Positions 1-6,973 of a stretch of 8,679 nucleotides of DNA are shown one piece after another. Every line of letters starts with the position of its first letter. The stretch's first letter is position 1. A model generated the notes under the pieces. That model was given only the letters and a program-made list of their open reading frames with translations. It searched no databases and was not told where the DNA came from. Made by a program: the position numbers and the translations under genes. The DNA is from Deltaproteobacteria bacterium (GTDB lineage Bacteria > Desulfobacterota > Desulfobacteria > Desulfobacterales > ETH-SRB1). The stretch spans positions 1 through 8,679 of the forward strand of contig JAFCZU010000110.1 of the NCBI GenBank assembly GCA_019314185.1, in the 5' to 3' direction.

Positions 1-3
1 CAT
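1..3 (-). CDS. Start codon of a gene running off the left edge
   Basis: Only the ATG (plus-strand CAT at 1-3) is inside the window, so the product cannot be identified. The start is credible because it is preceded, in the gene sense, by a purine-rich AAGGAG with seven bases to the ATG. The gene has the same orientation as everything else here. About 200 bases of transposase-associated repeat DNA separate it from the next gene upstream, so it probably has its own promoter. Confidence 0.55.
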
Positions 4-10
4 TTGTTTT

Positions 11-16
11 CTCCTT
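11..16 (-). promoter_or_regulatory. Strong Shine-Dalgarno for the left-edge gene
   Basis: On the minus strand the bases read AAGGAG followed by AAAACAA and ATG, which is near-ideal ribosome-binding geometry. This is the main evidence that position 3 is a real start. Confidence 0.6.
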
Positions 17-90
17 CTTGGATTGCGGGAACAACTCAATTAGGAGATACATCTGGGCAGATCTCTACGCAAAGCTTTTTTTACCCCCGC

Positions 91-245
91 CCATAGGGCG
101 CGGTTATCTAAGTTTTAATATATAACATTTTATCTTCCATGGGTCAATAGTAGACTTGACCCCATTTCCATAGGGCGCGGTTATCTAAGTTCTAATATAT
201 AACATTTTATCTTCCATGGGTCAATAGTAGACTTGACCCCATTTC
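91..245. repeat. Tandem 77-bp repeat, two copies, each with a GGGTCAA/TTGACCC hairpin
   Basis: Copies at 91-167 and 168-244 match at all but one position (T115 versus C192), and the match continues to base 245. Each unit contains TGGGTCAA, an 8-base loop and TTGACCCCA, which can fold into a hairpin (about 140-164 and 217-241). Hairpins of this kind flank IS200-like and REP-associated tyrosine transposases, and a diverged third copy lies on the other side of the transposase gene at 563-612. The second copy supplies the last codons of the truncated transposase frame. Confidence 0.85.
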
Positions 246-554
246 TATGTACCTTCCCCTGAAAAGCGGACCATCAAGTCCATGTATTCTGTTATATCTC
301 TGGGTGTACACGCTGTTCAGATGCCTCATGCATCTTGAAATATTTCCATCGGGTGTTTGCAGCAGAATATGATAATGATTTTTCATTAAACAGTATGCAG
401 CTACATTTACATTATACATTTCAGATGTTTCAATCAGCAGATCAATAAACATTAAATAATCATGTCTATCTGAAAAAATGGATTCGGACCGCCTGCCACG
501 GTTCATTACATGATACCATGCTTCGGGATATTCTATTCTAAGTGGTCGTGACAT
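207..554 (-). pseudogene. Truncated REP-associated (Y1, HUH-type) transposase
   Basis: The 115-residue frame starts MSRPLRIEYPEAWYHVMNRG, typical of the IS200-like/RAYT family of single-strand DNA transposases. The HUH metal-binding motif is present (H60-Y61-H62 in KNHYHILLQTP), followed by the family's SVYTQRYNR and GPLFRGRY motifs. Homology stops at about residue 103. The remaining residues (EMGSSLLLTHGR) are a translation of the flanking repeat. Family members normally continue with a helix carrying the catalytic tyrosine, so this copy lacks the nucleophile and should be inactive. No good Shine-Dalgarno precedes the ATG. It is best read as a remnant whose 3' half was replaced during repeat recombination. 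Confidence 0.85.
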
Positions 555-562
555 GCTGTAGC

Positions 563-633
563 ATATAACATTTTATCCGACATGGGTCACCAGTAGATTT
601 GACCCCATTTCCCCACATGACCCCATTTCCCCA
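563..633. repeat. Third diverged copy of the transposase-flanking hairpin repeat, with an extra 16-bp tandem
   Basis: Bases 563-612 match the 3' part of the 77-bp units (ATATAACATTTTATC, CATGGGTCA, TTTGACCCCATTTC) with scattered differences. The hairpin arms here are GGGTCA and TGACCC. The sequence TGACCCCATTTCCCCA occurs at 600-615 and again at 618-633, an 18-base period. In the transposase sense this lies immediately 5' of the gene, so the gene is bracketed by copies of the same hairpin. Confidence 0.75.
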
Positions 634-782
634 TTTCACCTATTCCTGAAAATAGAAGATTGCCATATTTTTGCAGGAGTGGGCTCTAATTCCCATTAAC
701 TCACTCCGCACTCAATTTCTGTTCATGAACACAATTTTGTGGCCAACAATAAAGCTGAAAAATTGTATTTCTAATTAAATCA

Positions 783-1757
783 CTATATCAATCTAAACCC
801 TTCTATAAAAGAACCACCTATCCCGGACGCTGAGACCAGCGTATTTCCTGTTTCCGAAATTGCCAAACCAACAACCACATCCATCGTTTCGAATTCCAAA
901 GTAGGGTCATCCTGAGCCGATATGTGCCAAGAATATATTTTTCTCCCTGAAGATAGAATCAGGTTTCCTGTTCGTGGTTCAAATAGACAACAAGGGGGAG
1001 CTTGCTTACAGTCCAGGTTCAGTTTTTGCTCCAAGCGACCACTCATAAGATTCCAAATGTAGACATCACCACCTAATGCTGCAAATGCGACCCGCTTGCC
1101 TTCTGGAGAAAGTGCCACATCCCGGACTATTACCTGATCTTGAGAACCTATATCAATTCTATGCAGAGCCGATTCAGTTGATATTGGCATAACATTCAGC
1201 CCAATATTATCGCCTGTAACAAGCCACCCTGAATTTACAGTCAGTGCAGAAATTGCATAATAAGAATCAGACTCCAGTGGAGGTTGATTAAGAGAGCCTT
1301 TCCTTCCATCAATAGAGCAAAACCATACAGAAGACGCATTATCGGACGATTCAACACCAGCAGTCATATCCAGCCCCCTTGAAGGTACAGACATGACCTG
1401 GCAGTAAAGTGTACTCCCCTCCGAGTTCCAGATTGCTCGATCCAGTTCAAGACACTCAACGGGTCGCCCAAGTTCAATACTCAGGAGGTTAATAATGTCA
1501 AATCCCGGATAAATGACGGTCAGTGGTTCCAGGCTGATTTTGTATACTCCTGCATGAATAAGGTTTTCATGCGAGTTCCAGAATATAGGGCTCTTGTTAA
1601 AGCCTGGCAGCAGACGAATCTCTGGTGCTTCACTTGGGGAATGCCACAAATATAGACGCCCGGTGGACGCAGCGGCCACATAGCTCCCATCGGGAGAGAC
1701 CGCTATATAGTCTCCCCAACCACCTGAAAGCAAGTACCTCTCTTTAGCTTTTACCAT
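783..1757 (-). CDS. WD40-type beta-propeller protein
   Basis: A 324-residue protein of degenerate WD40 repeats. Recognisable blades are at residues about 14-40 (IAVSPDGSYVAAAS...LYLWHS), 211-240 (VALSPEGKRVAFAA...VYIWNL), 254-280 (ending in IYSWHIS) and 295-323 (GLAISETGNTLVSAS). Blades in the middle, about 50-200, are more diverged. There is no signal peptide or membrane segment, so it is probably cytoplasmic. WD40 propellers are protein-docking platforms with no catalysis of their own. It begins one base after the stop codon of the large DUF4157 gene (TAG-A-ATG) and has no clear Shine-Dalgarno, so translation is probably coupled to that gene. This suggests a partner role: immunity, chaperone or target recognition. 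That role is inferred; only the fold assignment is well supported. Confidence 0.8.
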   Translation of the reverse strand: MVKAKERYLLSGGWGDYIAVSPDGSYVAAASTGRLYLWHSPSEAPEIRLLPGFNKSPIFWNSHENLIHAGVYKISLEPLTVIYPGFDIINLLSIELGRPVECLELDRAIWNSEGSTLYCQVMSVPSRGLDMTAGVESSDNASSVWFCSIDGRKGSLNQPPLESDSYYAISALTVNSGWLVTGDNIGLNVMPISTESALHRIDIGSQDQVIVRDVALSPEGKRVAFAALGGDVYIWNLMSGRLEQKLNLDCKQAPPCCLFEPRTGNLILSSGRKIYSWHISAQDDPTLEFETMDVVVGLAISETGNTLVSASGIGGSFIEGFRLI

Positions 1758-1758
1758 T

Positions 1759-4700
1759 CTATTTCAGGCTGAGATCAGCTTTAGGGATAAATGCTGTACC
1801 AACACGTGCGCTGGCATAGGTAAACTCAATAGCCCACCAATCATAGTTGGCCCCAATAACAGAAACGGGAGCATCTTTATCCAGTAGCCCGGCACTATCC
1901 GAGGCGGTATCAGGTTTTCTATAAGCAGTGGCCTGAGAAGATTTTGATATGATCCCCTTTTTGGTGATAGACTCAATATAATATTTGTTCCGATCATCAC
2001 CTTCAAGAGTTATATTACCGCTTTTAGCATCAGCCCCTATATCAAGGTCCAGTTCATCTTCCTGTTCAAGGACCGGGGCCTGCTTCTTTCCAATATTAAT
2101 GAGAATGTTATCCTCTGTACTTACCCCCCCCAAAAGGGCATCAATATTCAATAAAGGATCAAACTTATCTTTGGTCAACGGTGAAACCTGACTATATAGA
2201 AGACCGACAAGATATTGTTTGCAATCGGCATTTTTGTTTTGATGGACTCCCAGAAGAGCTAACTTTAATTTTCCAATTTGCGAACCTCCTCCCGCAAGTA
2301 CCGCAGACATTTTGGGAGCCATATAACTCGTATCGACAAATTTATCTGCATCTGCGCAGTTGAATTCAGTTCCCAGATGATCAACAAATTCTTTATACGG
2401 TTTTGATGTCAGGTCCATCTTAATCCAAACCTGATAGAAAACCAGGGGGATATAATTCTGCGAACTCCATTCGTTTGCCCCACGTAAAGCGTTGAAGCAA
2501 TGTTCTGTAATTTGCCCCAGTTTTTCTGCACATCCAAAGTTTGCAACTTTGCAGTTCGTTTGACTTTGATTATGAGACAACTCCCCTGCCAACAAAGATA
2601 AGTGCTTAATAAACAGCCCCTTGCTCCACAAATATTTTATGGCTATAGAATAGAGGGTCTCAATAATACAGTCTCTCCATGCTTTTGAGTTTTTCGCAAT
2701 ACGCCGCTGCATTGCCTGTTGCAGTTCGGTTCGGGCAGAACCGCTATCGGCTGACCAGCACTCCAAAACCGCTCGAAGAGCCCCCGTGGGTTCTGTTCCA
2801 AATTCAACGTACTCCAATTTTGGAGCGGTCAATTTGGGATCTGCAGCACTGATAAGGTCAAGATTATCCCTAGTGTCAAGCATATCCACACGACCATGTG
2901 ACGCACTGGACCCCCTTACAGTAACACCCCATGAGTTTTTAGCTTCAGCCCTTGTTTTAGCATAGCTTACTAGGTTTTTGTTCTGGTTGAGATACTCCCG
3001 TATTGCCCGCCGTGCCCGACTGGGATCGTCATTGTCCAACGCAGTGCTGACATAATTAGAATTGGTCAGGCATGCATTAAATAATATTCTTCTGTGTTCC
3101 TGCCTCGCAGGTGGACTGCCGAATATTCTACTAAGAAATCCCGGATCAATATCCATATTGTCCAGAACTTCATCAAATAGCTCTCGGGCTTTAGCTTCAT
3201 TATTTATCAGATTCACAGCATCAGAGTCTTCTTTCAATTCCTCTTTTTCATTGAGTTCGCCACCACCAGTTAACTTTCCGCCCAGCTGAATACTGCGTGC
3301 ATTGCCATGGCCTGCAATCATCACCTGATCAATCTTGTTATTCTTGCCATATTTCCGCGCCAACGGTTGTATCTTCGACTTCACATCATCAAGGGTTTCC
3401 TTGCCCTCGATCATAATGGAATGAATATTTCCATTGGTAATTACCGCCTCCAATTTGGGGTCCCGATGAAAAGCGCCGTTATGATCAATCGCAGTATGGA
3501 GAATTAAGGTAAGGGGTTTTGCTTTTGATGTATCACCATAATTCGTAACCAGTTTAACCAAAGTGGCCTTAGTAAAGCGGTGATAATTACGAATCGCAGT
3601 ATGCAGATCCCCAGCATCATAATCCTTGGGATTTTTGCCTTCGTTGTTCTTCATTACTAAGAATGAGAAAAAGTCCCTCCCGTTTTTTGCCTGGAAGATC
3701 GGAGTTGGATCAGTGTTTTGATAGTAATCAATAAGTTCGTCAGTAGCAGTATAGTGTATGATTAAATCAAACTCATGTTCAGGTAATGCTCCCTTTAGAA
3801 TTGTCCCGCCGAATGCCGCAGTGAGTTTTTTGAGGTTCTCACCAATCTTTACAGCTTTTTCAACATCAGAAGTCCGGGAAAGTCGAATCGGCACTTTATC
3901 CTTTACGGCGGTGCTATAAAGTCCCATATACTCAAAAAAGGTTCCTTCGTCCGTTGCTTTATCACGCTCTACTTGTAGATCCTCAATCTTCATTCCACCG
4001 CAAGGCCCCAGATTACCAGATCTGGCAAACATCAACATTGACCGTAAAGTGTCACGCTGAGGGCCGGACAGATCAGGTCTGGCATGCCAATCCACCTGAT
4101 CATCGGCATGACCATCAAATCCCCTTAACGTCATAACTTTTAACTCAGTATAACTTTTGTAATCCGAGGCTGTTTCTGTAAGCCCCTTCTGATTCGTATA
4201 ATCACGTAACCGTCCTTTGACATCGCCTATATCCATATTCTGCAGAAATACATCCCATTCACCAGTCTCATCAGATCCAGACTTATCCTTCACCCAAGTA
4301 TCAAGATCTGCCTCATTATCAGCTCCGACCCCGCCTTTAGCATCCAGATAGGTAATACGCTGGATTGGATTCTTTCCACCATAACTATGTACCATTCTCT
4401 GACCAATATTCTCATTGCCGGCCCGACTTCTCCGCTCTCTATCTACAGACCTGATCTTGGGCTGCCGTTGCAGGGCCTTGGCTCCCATCAGATCCGCTTC
4501 CTTTTCTAATCCGGCATCATCATTGATACTCACGATTCCCTTTACCTGTATTGTCGGCTTACCCCTTCCTTGTTTTTGCTGAACCACATGCCAAGCTTCA
4601 TGAGGTAAGTGCTTCTCTTGTCCAGAAGTAAGGTGAATATCCGTTCCTTGAGCATAAGCATGAGCGTGCAATTGTGCTGGTTTATCTGAATTGTAATGCA

Positions 4701-4971
4701 CTTTAACATCGTCCATAGAGTAACCTGAAAGGTTTTCTATTCCTGATTTCAATTTATCAGGTAAGCCTGTTTTATTTTCTTTCTTCTGGATGGGATGCTG
4801 CTTTTGTACAGTTTGATTATTAGCCATCTCTTGCAGTTTTCTTTGCACAATAGCTTCTGGTCGATTATCTACAAATTGAAAAGGAGGCTCACCACCACTT
4901 TGATTTTGAGCAACCGAATTAGCAACCACCTTATTTTGATTCTCTCTTGGCTTCTCTACTTGTGCATACAT
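1759..4971 (-). CDS. Large eCIS-core (DUF4157) protein with putative caspase-like centre and SH3b-like C-terminus
   Basis: A 1070-residue protein and the best candidate for an injected effector. Residues 1-60 are polar and Gln-rich. Residues about 63-168 are an eCIS-core DUF4157 domain: ENKTGLPD, AYAQGTDIHLTSGQ, then HEAWHVVQQKQGR with an HExxH motif at H124-E125-H128, ending EKEADLMGAKALQ. Residues 205-485 are unrecognised. Residues about 486-650 look like a clan-CD peptidase core: hydrophobic strand KPLTLILHT (485-493), strand QVMIAGHGNA with H555, then RRILFNAC with C634. A hydrophobic strand ending H-G and another ending x-A-C is the caspase/CHAT/C80 signature. Residues 740-960 are probably helical and unrecognised. 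Residues about 1010-1068 (AYRKP, DAPVSVIG, WWAIEF, VGTAFIPKADL) resemble a bacterial SH3 domain. The start has AAGG eight bases upstream. There is no signal peptide, as expected for particle cargo. DUF4157 is firm; the peptidase assignment is moderate. Confidence 0.85.
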   Translation of the reverse strand: MYAQVEKPRENQNKVVANSVAQNQSGGEPPFQFVDNRPEAIVQRKLQEMANNQTVQKQHPIQKKENKTGLPDKLKSGIENLSGYSMDDVKVHYNSDKPAQLHAHAYAQGTDIHLTSGQEKHLPHEAWHVVQQKQGRGKPTIQVKGIVSINDDAGLEKEADLMGAKALQRQPKIRSVDRERRSRAGNENIGQRMVHSYGGKNPIQRITYLDAKGGVGADNEADLDTWVKDKSGSDETGEWDVFLQNMDIGDVKGRLRDYTNQKGLTETASDYKSYTELKVMTLRGFDGHADDQVDWHARPDLSGPQRDTLRSMLMFARSGNLGPCGGMKIEDLQVERDKATDEGTFFEYMGLYSTAVKDKVPIRLSRTSDVEKAVKIGENLKKLTAAFGGTILKGALPEHEFDLIIHYTATDELIDYYQNTDPTPIFQAKNGRDFFSFLVMKNNEGKNPKDYDAGDLHTAIRNYHRFTKATLVKLVTNYGDTSKAKPLTLILHTAIDHNGAFHRDPKLEAVITNGNIHSIMIEGKETLDDVKSKIQPLARKYGKNNKIDQVMIAGHGNARSIQLGGKLTGGGELNEKEELKEDSDAVNLINNEAKARELFDEVLDNMDIDPGFLSRIFGSPPARQEHRRILFNACLTNSNYVSTALDNDDPSRARRAIREYLNQNKNLVSYAKTRAEAKNSWGVTVRGSSASHGRVDMLDTRDNLDLISAADPKLTAPKLEYVEFGTEPTGALRAVLECWSADSGSARTELQQAMQRRIAKNSKAWRDCIIETLYSIAIKYLWSKGLFIKHLSLLAGELSHNQSQTNCKVANFGCAEKLGQITEHCFNALRGANEWSSQNYIPLVFYQVWIKMDLTSKPYKEFVDHLGTEFNCADADKFVDTSYMAPKMSAVLAGGGSQIGKLKLALLGVHQNKNADCKQYLVGLLYSQVSPLTKDKFDPLLNIDALLGGVSTEDNILINIGKKQAPVLEQEDELDLDIGADAKSGNITLEGDDRNKYYIESITKKGIISKSSQATAYRKPDTASDSAGLLDKDAPVSVIGANYDWWAIEFTYASARVGTAFIPKADLSLK

Positions 4972-4979
4972 ATTTTAAA

Positions 4980-4986
4980 CCTTTTT
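4980..4986 (-). promoter_or_regulatory. Shine-Dalgarno of the 1070-aa gene
   Basis: AAAAAGG lies eight bases upstream of the ATG at 4971 on the minus strand and supports this start. No other in-frame start with a comparable site is visible. Confidence 0.5.
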
Positions 4987-5002
4987 AATTTTCATTTATT
5001 CG

Positions 5003-5035
5003 ATGTTATAGGCTTTCTTTAATTGCCTATAACAT
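5003..5035. repeat. Perfect 11-bp inverted repeat in the 5' leader of the effector gene
   Basis: ATGTTATAGGC (5003-5013) and GCCTATAACAT (5025-5035) are exact reverse complements around an 11-base AT-rich loop. It lies 32 bases upstream of the start codon at 4971. It could be an operator, a leader RNA hairpin or a recombination site. No run of T follows it on the minus strand, so it is not a standard intrinsic terminator. Confidence 0.75.
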
Positions 5036-5086
5036 TCCGGGTAACTCGCACTATTCCGTTTATTTCCACTGTATCATTACTGAAGA

Positions 5087-5125
5087 GGTGCACATATACC
5101 GCCATTTTGGCGTCATATGTGCACC
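5087..5125. repeat. Long two-part hairpin just after the recombinase gene
   Basis: Outer arms GGTGCACATAT (5087-5097) and ATATGTGCACC (5115-5125) are exact reverse complements. After two mismatched positions an inner stem CGCCA/TGGCG closes a TTT loop. The structure starts four bases beyond the recombinase stop codon. It may end the recombinase transcript with Rho assistance, but there is no downstream T tract. A recombinase binding or crossover site is an equally open possibility. Confidence 0.75.
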
Positions 5126-5129
5126 CCCT

Positions 5130-6236
5130 TCAAACATCCATGTCATCCAGCGGCGACTTCAAATTCTGAAATCCCTTAGAAGTAATATGTGTGTAAACCT
5201 CCGTTGTCTTCGAACTACTATGCCCCAGCAGCGCTTGGATATACCTTAGATCCGTACCCCGCTCCAGCAAATGGGTCGCAAAGCTGTGTCGCAGGCTGTG
5301 CAGGGTCACCTCTTTTCTTACCCCGGACTTGGCCAGAGCCCGTTGAAATATCTTCCGGACGCTGGTGATACTGTACTTGCCGCCATTAGCTCCCTCAAAC
5401 AGCCAGATTTTCGGGCGATATTGACGGTAGTATTCCCTGGTTAAGATCAAGGCCTTATCAGACAAAAGGGTCATCCGGTCCTTCTTGCCTTTGCCGTTGC
5501 GCACAATTATACAGTTTCTTTGGGAATCGATGTCGGTGGGTTTTAAATTTAGGACTTCACTGCGTCTTAATCCTGCCGAATAGATCAGGTAAATGACACA
5601 ACGGTGCTTGAGGTTTCTGATCTGTTTAAGAATTCGGGCAACCTCTTCTTCGCTTAATACAGTTGGCAGCTTTTTTTCTTTCTTTGGCCTTTGAATGACG
5701 AAGGGTTCAAGTGGCCGGTTAAGGACGGATTCAAAATAGAATTTGATCGCGTTGATAGTCTGGTTCTGGTAACTGGCCGAGACATCCGTGTGCTCCACCA
5801 GATGGAGGATATACTTTCTGATCCGCTCCGGTTCTATATCTTCAGGTTTCCGGTCGGCATTGAATGTGAGGAACCGAGCCAGGGTGGAGGTATACGCCTT
5901 GATCGTGTTCTGGCTGTATCGCCGCATTTTCATCTGTTCAATAAAGGCTTGTGGAACCTGCACCTTCCTGGACGGTTCGGCCTTTTGGGAAGGGTAAGTT
6001 TGTTTGTCAGCGCTGTCTTGTCTCGGCAGGAATCGGATCTTTCCATTGAATTTTCTGTTCAAGAACGACAGGTGATTATCATAGTATGGAATGTGCCAGC
6101 AGCCCAAAGTTGAGCTCCACCTGCAGTCTTTGATCGTCTGCACCTCGTTGATCACTGCTTCATCCCTGTCAAAAAGCAGTTTGAGCCGAGGCTTGTTTTT
6201 ATGAAGGGTCTTTTCAACGCTGATTATTTTAGTCAT
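5130..6236 (-). CDS. XerC/D-type tyrosine recombinase (integrase)
   Basis: A site-specific recombinase that cuts and rejoins DNA through a covalent tyrosine intermediate. With the start chosen here it has 368 residues. Residues 1-70 are an N-terminal domain (RWSSTLGCWHIPY) seen in some environmental and Bacteroidota integrases. Residues 95-180 are the SAM-like core-binding domain (YSQNTIKAYTSTLARFL). The catalytic domain has R224 (AGLRRSE), a GKGKKDR lysine hairpin, H313 and R316 (LHSLRHSFATHLLERG), H339 (LLGHSS) and nucleophile Y348 (TTEVYTH), so all catalytic positions are present. It lacks the extra segment of integron IntI integrases. ATG at 6236 is chosen because AGGA lies eight bases upstream; the frame is open further to an ATG at 6326 without a good site. 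It may mobilise DNA in this locus. Confidence 0.9.
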   Translation of the reverse strand: MTKIISVEKTLHKNKPRLKLLFDRDEAVINEVQTIKDCRWSSTLGCWHIPYYDNHLSFLNRKFNGKIRFLPRQDSADKQTYPSQKAEPSRKVQVPQAFIEQMKMRRYSQNTIKAYTSTLARFLTFNADRKPEDIEPERIRKYILHLVEHTDVSASYQNQTINAIKFYFESVLNRPLEPFVIQRPKKEKKLPTVLSEEEVARILKQIRNLKHRCVIYLIYSAGLRRSEVLNLKPTDIDSQRNCIIVRNGKGKKDRMTLLSDKALILTREYYRQYRPKIWLFEGANGGKYSITSVRKIFQRALAKSGVRKEVTLHSLRHSFATHLLERGTDLRYIQALLGHSSSKTTEVYTHITSKGFQNLKSPLDDMDV

Positions 6237-6244
6237 GGCCGTCA

Positions 6245-6248
6245 TCCT
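6245..6248 (-). promoter_or_regulatory. Shine-Dalgarno choosing the recombinase start
   Basis: AGGA on the minus strand lies eight bases before the ATG at 6236. It overlaps an alternative in-frame ATG at 6245, which would have no site of its own, so the shorter protein is preferred. Confidence 0.45.
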
Positions 6249-6251
6249 ACA

Positions 6252-6277
6252 TAGGTTCCCGGCTGAGGTAGGTTCCC
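6252..6277. repeat. Pair of 9-bp direct repeats upstream of the recombinase
   Basis: TAGGTTCCC occurs at 6252-6260 and 6269-6277, a 17-base period, directly before the recombinase start. A nearby inverted pair, CCTTGT (6276-6281) and ACAAGG (6292-6297), overlaps the second copy. The arrangement could bind a repressor or the recombinase itself. Confidence 0.5.
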
Positions 6278-6420
6278 TTGTCGATTCCAAAACAAGGTTG
6301 TAACCCCGTGCTGTCGAAAGAACCATCCCTTGATGGTATGCCAGATAGAGAACACCTTGGTCACTTCCGACCCATAAAGTATCGTGATCACTCGCTTCAT
6401 CACCTGAAATTCTTTAGGAG

Positions 6421-6490
6421 GCATAACGCGGCTGAGCGGTTGCAATAAAGCGCAGCGAAATGAGCATCCTTCCCCAAGCTGATGTTCGGC
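6421..6490 (-). other. Possible integron-type attC-like recombination site
   Basis: In minus-strand sense this 70-base stretch starts GCCGAAC and ends GTTATGC, resembling the RYYYAAC and GTTRRRY cores of attC sites; five of seven core positions can pair. Next to the cores, AGCTTGGGG and CCGCTCAGC form an imperfect inverted pair with an unpaired base, as in the L boxes of attC. It begins five bases after the DUF2283 stop codon, where a cassette attC should lie. The cores are not perfect, so the call is tentative. Confidence 0.35.
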
Positions 6491-6494
6491 ATTT

Positions 6495-6701
6495 TTACGC
6501 GATTTTGCGAGACATCTCATGATATGAGAACTCCCAGAGTCCTGCATTGGCTTTTGCATGTTCAATCGTCATACTCACAATATTGCCCTTTTCATCTATA
6601 TCTATATAGATATTTTCACTTATCTCTTTCGTCTCAAGTACCTCTCTGTCGGTGAATTCGATATGAGCAGTATCCGTATCAGAAAAATATTTCACTTTCA
6701 T
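6495..6701 (-). CDS. DUF2283 family small protein
   Basis: A 68-residue protein. Residues 1-48 (MKVKYFSDTDTAHIEFTDRE, then ENIYIDIDEKGNIVSMTIEH) match the DUF2283 pattern of a small beta-rich domain. The tail (AKANAGLWEFSYHEMSRKIA) is not part of the usual core. DUF2283 proteins have no established biochemical role; many sit in two-gene units with another small protein and are suspected toxin-antitoxin-like partners. Here GGAGG (6709-6713), seven bases before the ATG, is embedded in the last codons of the upstream gene, and two bases separate the two genes, so they form one operon. Confidence 0.8.
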   Translation of the reverse strand: MKVKYFSDTDTAHIEFTDREVLETKEISENIYIDIDEKGNIVSMTIEHAKANAGLWEFSYHEMSRKIA

Positions 6702-6703
6702 AT

Positions 6704-6941
6704 TTAATCCTCCTTATATGATCTATCGAAGAAAGCATTATGAACTGTTTCTCTATCTTCGAGCAAAATAACCCTTAAATATTTTCCAGCCTCTAATATC
6801 TTAGCCCATTTTCTGATCCTGCCATCGGATTGAGTTTCAGATTTTTTCAGGATTTTCAATGACAAATTTTATCCAATCCTCTTTGATCTGAGCACGATCA
6901 GGCCGTTTCCTCATATAATCAAAATATTGCGTAGTTTTCAT
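6704..6941 (-). pseudogene. Frameshifted small gene, operon partner of DUF2283
   Basis: From ATG at 6941 the frame reads MKTTQYFDYMRKRPDRAQIK, EDWIKFVIENPEKI and stops at 6837-6839. Dropping one A from the A6 run at 6842-6847 lets the frame continue as SETQSDGRIRKWAKILEAGK, YLRVILLEDRETVHNAFFDRSYKED, ending at 6704-6706. The restored protein of about 78 residues has the features of a small family often found directly before DUF2283 (RKRP, DGRIRxW, KYLRVxxLED, HNAFFDR). I do not know an established name for it. A one-base insertion, a sequencing error, or transcriptional slippage at the A run are all possible. If real, this copy encodes only a 34-residue fragment unless slippage occurs. Confidence 0.7.
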
Positions 6942-6973
6942 TTCTCAATTTGCAGGCACATTGAATCGTCTCT

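Noticed and set aside
676..709. GGAGTG/CACTCC inverted repeat after the WD40 gene considered as terminator
   Set aside because: The loop is about 20 bases, the stem has a bulge, and no T run follows on the minus strand.
4588..4602. HExxH in the large DUF4157 protein considered as the effector's catalytic centre
   Set aside because: This motif belongs to the conserved eCIS-core domain shared by many cargo proteins and cannot be taken as the toxin activity.
5691..6113. 140-residue plus-strand frame inside the recombinase
   Set aside because: It is antisense to a recombinase with complete catalytic motifs and has no recognisable product.
5130..6236. Recombinase considered as an integron integrase (IntI)
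   Set aside because: The IntI-specific extra segment before the final catalytic block is absent and the gene is in the same orientation as the neighbouring unit.
6242..6565. 107-residue minus-strand frame between DUF2283 and the recombinase
   Set aside because: It overlaps the DUF2283 C-terminus and crosses the attC-like stretch. It has no ribosome-binding site and no recognisable family.
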